A program made the position numbers and the translations under genes. Source: Massilia violaceinigra (GTDB lineage: Bacteria; Pseudomonadota; Gammaproteobacteria; Burkholderiales; Burkholderiaceae_D). From it: a stretch of DNA of 64,000 bases. How positions within the stretch are numbered: the stretch's first letter is position 1; the number at the start of each line of letters is the position of its first letter. Location: NCBI RefSeq assembly GCF_002752675.1, contig NZ_CP024609.1:23121-87120 (forward strand), written 5' to 3'. Below, one piece after another: positions 60,176 through 64,000 of this stretch. The notes below the pieces were generated by a model. That model made no database searches. It was not told the DNA's origin and saw only the letters and a list, made by a program, of their open reading frames with translations.

Positions 60176-61375
60176 ATGATTTCTCACAAGTCATTAGAGG
60201 CAGCGAACGATTCGACTAACGTCAACCCTCTCAATTTGACACCGCAAAAGGGTGAAATATTTCCTTGGAGATTCGCTGATCGGCGAGCGGCTCTTCGCAT
60301 TCCCCTAATCAAGCGTTTGCCGGTTGCTGCGTTTTGTTGCGACTTGCAGGGGGCAGTGATCAGTTATAACGACGCTGCCGCCGAGCTGTGGGGCCGACTT
60401 CCCAATCCGGACGAAATTGGCCAATGGGGTGGGGCTCATGCAATGTTTGATCTCGAAGGGCGTATATTGTCTCGGTCCAGTTACCCTGCGGCACAAGCTG
60501 TAGCCTGCGGTCGCGACCTAGAAGCCATGGAGCTTTGGCTGGAGCGTCCAGACGGGTCGCGGCGGCGCGTCGAGGCCCATCCCAAACTTGCGCGGGGCCC
60601 CCAAGGCAGCGTTGGGGGCGCGCTGTGCTTTTTGATCGATACTACCGAACGCGAGCGCCTGGCCGAGGAGCTCAGACGCGCCGACGATGACCGGAATGCC
60701 TTTCTGTCCTTGCTGGCCCACGAGCTGCGCAATCCCCTTTCGCCCATCCTGAGTGCTGCGGGCGCCATGAAAATGGTTTCCACCGACTCGCAGATTTGTA
60801 AGATGGCAGAAGTCGTCGAGCGCCAAGTTAAACTGCTTTCGCGATTTGTCGGTGATCTCTTGGACGCTTCTAACCTTGCCGAGAACGGAATCTTGCTACG
60901 CCTCAAACCGGTGCCTCTATCCAAAGTAGTCGACACGGCGTTGGACGCCCTTTCGGCAAAGGCCCAGTCCCGAGGGCAAAATGTCAGCGTTGATTTCGAA
61001 GCGCGGGACAAGACGGTCTTTTGTGACCCGGAGCGCGTTTCGCAGGCGCTCGCCAACGTCCTTCTCAACGCCAGTGAGTTCACCGATAAGCGGGGCAGCA
61101 TTGCACTGCGAATAAAGGTGGACGGCACGCTGATGGAGGCGGAGGTCGAGGACAGCGGCATCGGCATCGCGCCTGGACAACTCGAGACGATCTTCAAGCC
61201 CTACACCCAGTTCGCCACCCACAGGGATAGGCTACGGGCTGGAGCTGGGTTGGGCCTAGCTATCGCCAAGGACATTTGCGAAAGGCACGGCGGTCTGATC
61301 ATTGCTACAAGCGGCGGAACCGGCCAAGGCAGTCGGTTCCGCCTCATCCTCCCAATCGTCCGGGATGAGGATTAA
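60176..61375 (+). CDS. PAS-containing soluble sensor histidine kinase
   Basis: 399 residues; the start has AAGGAGG eight bases upstream. A PAS-like sensor domain (about 42-155, KRLPVAAFCCDLQGAVISYN) is followed by HisKA with phospho-acceptor His182 (FLSLLAHELRNPLSPI). The ATPase domain has an N-box NVLLNASEFTDKRG, G1 VEDSGIGIAPGQLE and G2 GAGLGLAIAKDICERHGG. No membrane segment, so cytoplasmic. No response regulator is adjacent; the nearest receiver is in the broken hybrid kinase on the other strand. Confidence 0.9.
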   Translation: MISHKSLEAANDSTNVNPLNLTPQKGEIFPWRFADRRAALRIPLIKRLPVAAFCCDLQGAVISYNDAAAELWGRLPNPDEIGQWGGAHAMFDLEGRILSRSSYPAAQAVACGRDLEAMELWLERPDGSRRRVEAHPKLARGPQGSVGGALCFLIDTTERERLAEELRRADDDRNAFLSLLAHELRNPLSPILSAAGAMKMVSTDSQICKMAEVVERQVKLLSRFVGDLLDASNLAENGILLRLKPVPLSKVVDTALDALSAKAQSRGQNVSVDFEARDKTVFCDPERVSQALANVLLNASEFTDKRGSIALRIKVDGTLMEAEVEDSGIGIAPGQLETIFKPYTQFATHRDRLRAGAGLGLAIAKDICERHGGLIIATSGGTGQGSRFRLILPIVRDED

Positions 61376-61635
61376 GCTGCCACCTGCACCGTCTTTCTCA
61401 TTGTTTTGCCATTAGTGCAACCCGCTGCTTTGCCGTCGTCCAATTGAATCGGAGTCAGGGCGCTGTGGGATTACGCGCGGAAACCAGGACTTCATCCGAT
61501 CCTTTGTCGGGTACTATAAAATCAAATTATTCAGCCTAACCATTCGAGAGGCGCAAAAAAAGGATCCTCAGCCTGACGCAAGTCCGCGCTGGCCCCGCAG
61601 CCTTTGGACAAAGGCGGGAGGGCCTAGGGGGCTGC

Positions 61636-64000
61636 TCACCCCGGCCGAGAGCGCGGGGCGATCTCGGAGAGCAGCGCCAAGAGCTCCCCGAGATTGGCGG
61701 GCTTCACGAAATAATGATCGAAGCCTGCCGCCAAGGCTGCTGCACGTCCGTATTCCTTCCCTCGGCCGGTCACCGCCACCAAGGTGGCCGACGCGGCGCG
61801 CGGAATGGCCCTGATCGTCTGGGCTAGCTCATTGCCGTCCATCCCCGGCAGCCCGATGTCCAGCAGAAAAACGTCGATGTCCTCCTCTGCGGCGCGCGCG
61901 AGAACGCGGAAAGGATCCCACTCGACCCGCACGCGATGTCCGCCTTCCTCCAACACCATGCGCAGCATGCGCGCCGCGTCAAAATGGTCGTCGATAACCA
62001 AGATGTCCAGCGCGCGGGCCGCGGCCGCCGGAGCGAATGCCGGGAGAGGCTCGGGAGCGACGTCCTGCGGACCCGCCAAGGGCAGTTCGATGACGAAAGT
62101 GGACCCAGCGCGCGACCCCGCGCTGTGGCGGACACCGTTCCTCCGTGAAGGCTGACCAAGCTCTTGACGAGCGAAAGCCCCACCCCAAGCCGCCATGCGC
62201 GCGCTCCGACGAGCGTTCGCCCTGCGTAAACAGTTCGAAGACATGCGGCAGCAGGGCCGGCTCGATGCCAACGCCATTGTCCCGCACGCTTATCGTCGCC
62301 GCGACGCCATCACATGCCATCGAAAGCTCCACGCTCCCCCCCGGTGGAGTGAACTTGGCCGCGTTTTGAAGCAGATTCGCTACTGCCTGCACCAGCCGAT
62401 TTGCGTCGCCGCGCGCCACAACTGGCGCGTCTTCGGTCCCGAAGGCGAAGCTATGCCCGCGCGCGGCCATAGTTGGGCGGCCTGCTCGACGGCGTCGGCC
62501 AAGACTTGACGCAGGTCGATCGGCTGGATTCGAGGGCGATCAGGCCCGTGTTGAAGCGAGAGACGTCGAGCACGTCGTTGATCAGGCTGGCCATGTGCTC
62601 GGCTTGGCGCGCGACGATTGCCGCAGCCTTGCGGGCGCTTGCGTCACCAGCGCTGCGGACCTTTAAGATTTGGGCGGCCGAGATGATCGGCGCCAAGGGA
62701 TTTCGCAACTCGTGAGCGACCATCGCCACGAACTGGTCTTTGCGGCGGTCGGCGAAGCGCAACGCCTCCTCGGCGCGCTTGCGCTCGGTCACGTCGATCG
62801 ACACGCCTTGGATGCGGGCCGGGCGGCCGTCGTTCCCCGCCACCACCGTGCCGCGTACTTGTAGCCAGATCAGGTTTCCGTTGTCGAGGCGGTTGACACG
62901 GATCACATCCTCGTAGGTCCCCAAGGAGGCTAGGGCTGCGTCTCGACGGACGGCCATACTTGCCAAGTCGTCTGGGTGGACCGAGCGCCAAACGGCACCC
63001 ACATCCGTCCAGTCGCCGCCCAGCACTGCGACGGCGTTGTCGAAAAGACCGTCCTGTCCGTCAACAAGTCCCAGTCCCAAACGACCATACGCGCAGCGAG
63101 CATCCCCTGCTTCAAGCGGGCCTCGCTGGCCTCGCGGGCGGATATCGCGGTGCGGCGTTCAGTGACATCGAAACCCTCGACAAAAATGCCCGTGGTTCTA
63201 CCGTCGGCGCCGAACAGAGGCTGATACACGAAGTCGACAAACAGGGCCTCGGGTGGTGCGCCGGCTTCGCGCCGGATTGACAACGGCACGTCGCGAGCCA
63301 CAAAGGATTTCCCATCGGTACACCTCGTCAAGCTTCTCAAAGAATCCTTGTCCCTCCAAGTCCGATAGCGCCTCGCGCGCCGACTTCCAACGCAGATCGC
63401 GCCCGCCCACCAAGCGTGAGAACTCGGCGTTGGCGAACTCGAAAACGTGGTCCGGTCCATCGAGGATACACATGAAGCCCGGGGCCTGCCCGAACATCAT
63501 CTGCAGCCGCTGCAGCTGGGCCGTTTTGAGCTCATCGGCGCCACGTCGCGCCCTCGCCGCGTCTTCGGCCAAGTGCAGGTACTGGATGGCTTTAGCGGCG
63601 GAGGCGGCGCGCGCCTCCGTGACGTCCTCGCAAACCGCCATAACGCCCGCAACGCCCGCTCATCGAGCAAGGCAGCGCAGGCGTATGACCAGACGATGGT
63701 ATGGGGAACGTCATCTTCCGAGGACAGCTCCGTTCGGTCCGCGCAGCCCGACATCTCCCTGCCGGCCATGATCGCATCGACTTGCGCCGCGACCTTCCCT
63801 GACGGTGGCCCGGCCCAATGGACGAGCGATGCCAATTGCCCATAGGCATGGTTGTGCAGCTGAATGAGGCCCGCGCCCCACCAGATGACAGTGGGATGGT
63901 GGGAAGCTAGGGCCATGCGCATGGCCGTGTTGAGCACAGGCGGCCACGCCGCCGGATCCCCCAACGCGACAGGGGAGAATTGGCGGCAGTTAATCGGCCG
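61636..64000 (-). pseudogene. Hybrid sensor kinase broken by several frameshifts, 5' end outside window
   Basis: Read right to left, the pieces give one hybrid kinase: an N-terminal PAS-like part (GDPAAWPPVLNTAMRMALAS, TVIWWGAGLIQLHNHAYGQL), a PAS (MMFGQAPGFMCILDGPDHVF), another PAS (GIFVEGFDVTERR), a third PAS (GVSIDVTERKRAEEALRFAD), HisKA (FVAMVAHELRNPLAPIISAA), ATPase (NLLQNAAKFTPPGG, RDNGVGIEP) and a receiver (ILVIDDHFDAARMLRMVLEE, DVFLLDIGLPGMDGNELAQT). The frame changes near 63650, 63320, 63040, 62530, 62470, 62180 and 62100. Every catalytic motif is intact, so the shifts are recent or are sequence errors. The gene runs beyond the window. Confidence 0.8.

Overview
The window is high-GC DNA (about 60% or more in most genes) and looks betaproteobacterial, most likely Oxalobacteraceae (Massilia, Duganella or Janthinobacterium type). 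The reasons are a PEP-CTERM exported protein, an H-NS-like protein of the short single-motif type, a KfrA/ParAB plasmid backbone and the codon usage. Everything here was read from the sequence; no database was searched.

Layout. (1) 1-25.7 kb is the late region of a tailed phage, all on the + strand. It runs from the end of an unidentified gene through a GH19 endolysin, Rz/Rz1 spanins, tail-tip proteins, small membrane proteins and a dioxygenase plus cupin pair. It ends with a three-gene block in the order of podovirus ejection proteins (236, 567 and 5555 aa). The 5555-aa polyvalent protein carries a pyrophosphatase-like domain, cytosine-5 and adenine-N6 methyltransferase-like domains, an SNF2-type helicase, two zinc-peptidase-like motifs, an ADP-ribosyltransferase-like domain and a PLxRFG motif. 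Two short genes appear to be nested in its +1 frame. A strong terminator closes the block. (2) 25.9-29.2 kb holds an H-NS-like gene, a small membrane gene, a YhcG-type nuclease and decayed sequence. (3) 29.2-34.5 kb is an Rhs locus split into two exported proteins with a candidate small membrane partner. (4) 34.5-38.8 kb is a mobile-element nest: an IS6-family element whose transposase has lost a catalytic Asp, and an IS66 element sitting with an 8-bp target duplication inside one of two tandem copies of an HTH regulator gene. (5) 39.9-45.7 kb is a plasmid backbone: KfrA, a tyrosine recombinase, a putative Rep, palindromic repeats (parS or iterons), ParB and ParA. (6) 45.8-49.4 kb holds accessory genes, including a receiver-domain protein convergent with a LuxR-type receptor. 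(7) 49.8-58.3 kb is a lambdoid early region: CI-like (-), Cro-like, CII, an O-like initiator with five iterons inside its gene, small phage genes, a WYL regulator and alpha/beta-hydrolase cargo pair, and an integrase. (8) 58.3-64 kb looks like flanking DNA: a small AT-rich gene, an intact sensor kinase, and a hybrid kinase broken by at least six frameshifts.

How it fits together. If the attachment site lies just right of the integrase, then late genes on the left, lysogenic cargo, plasmid module, immunity region, replication genes and integrase form a linear prophage map with the expected permutation. A 19-bp palindrome between cI and cro recurs (17 of 19 bases) at the H-NS-like promoter, which links the two ends. 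The element may therefore be one large prophage that acquired, or always carried, plasmid partition functions. Separate elements side by side remain possible. No tRNA, rRNA or CRISPR array was seen.
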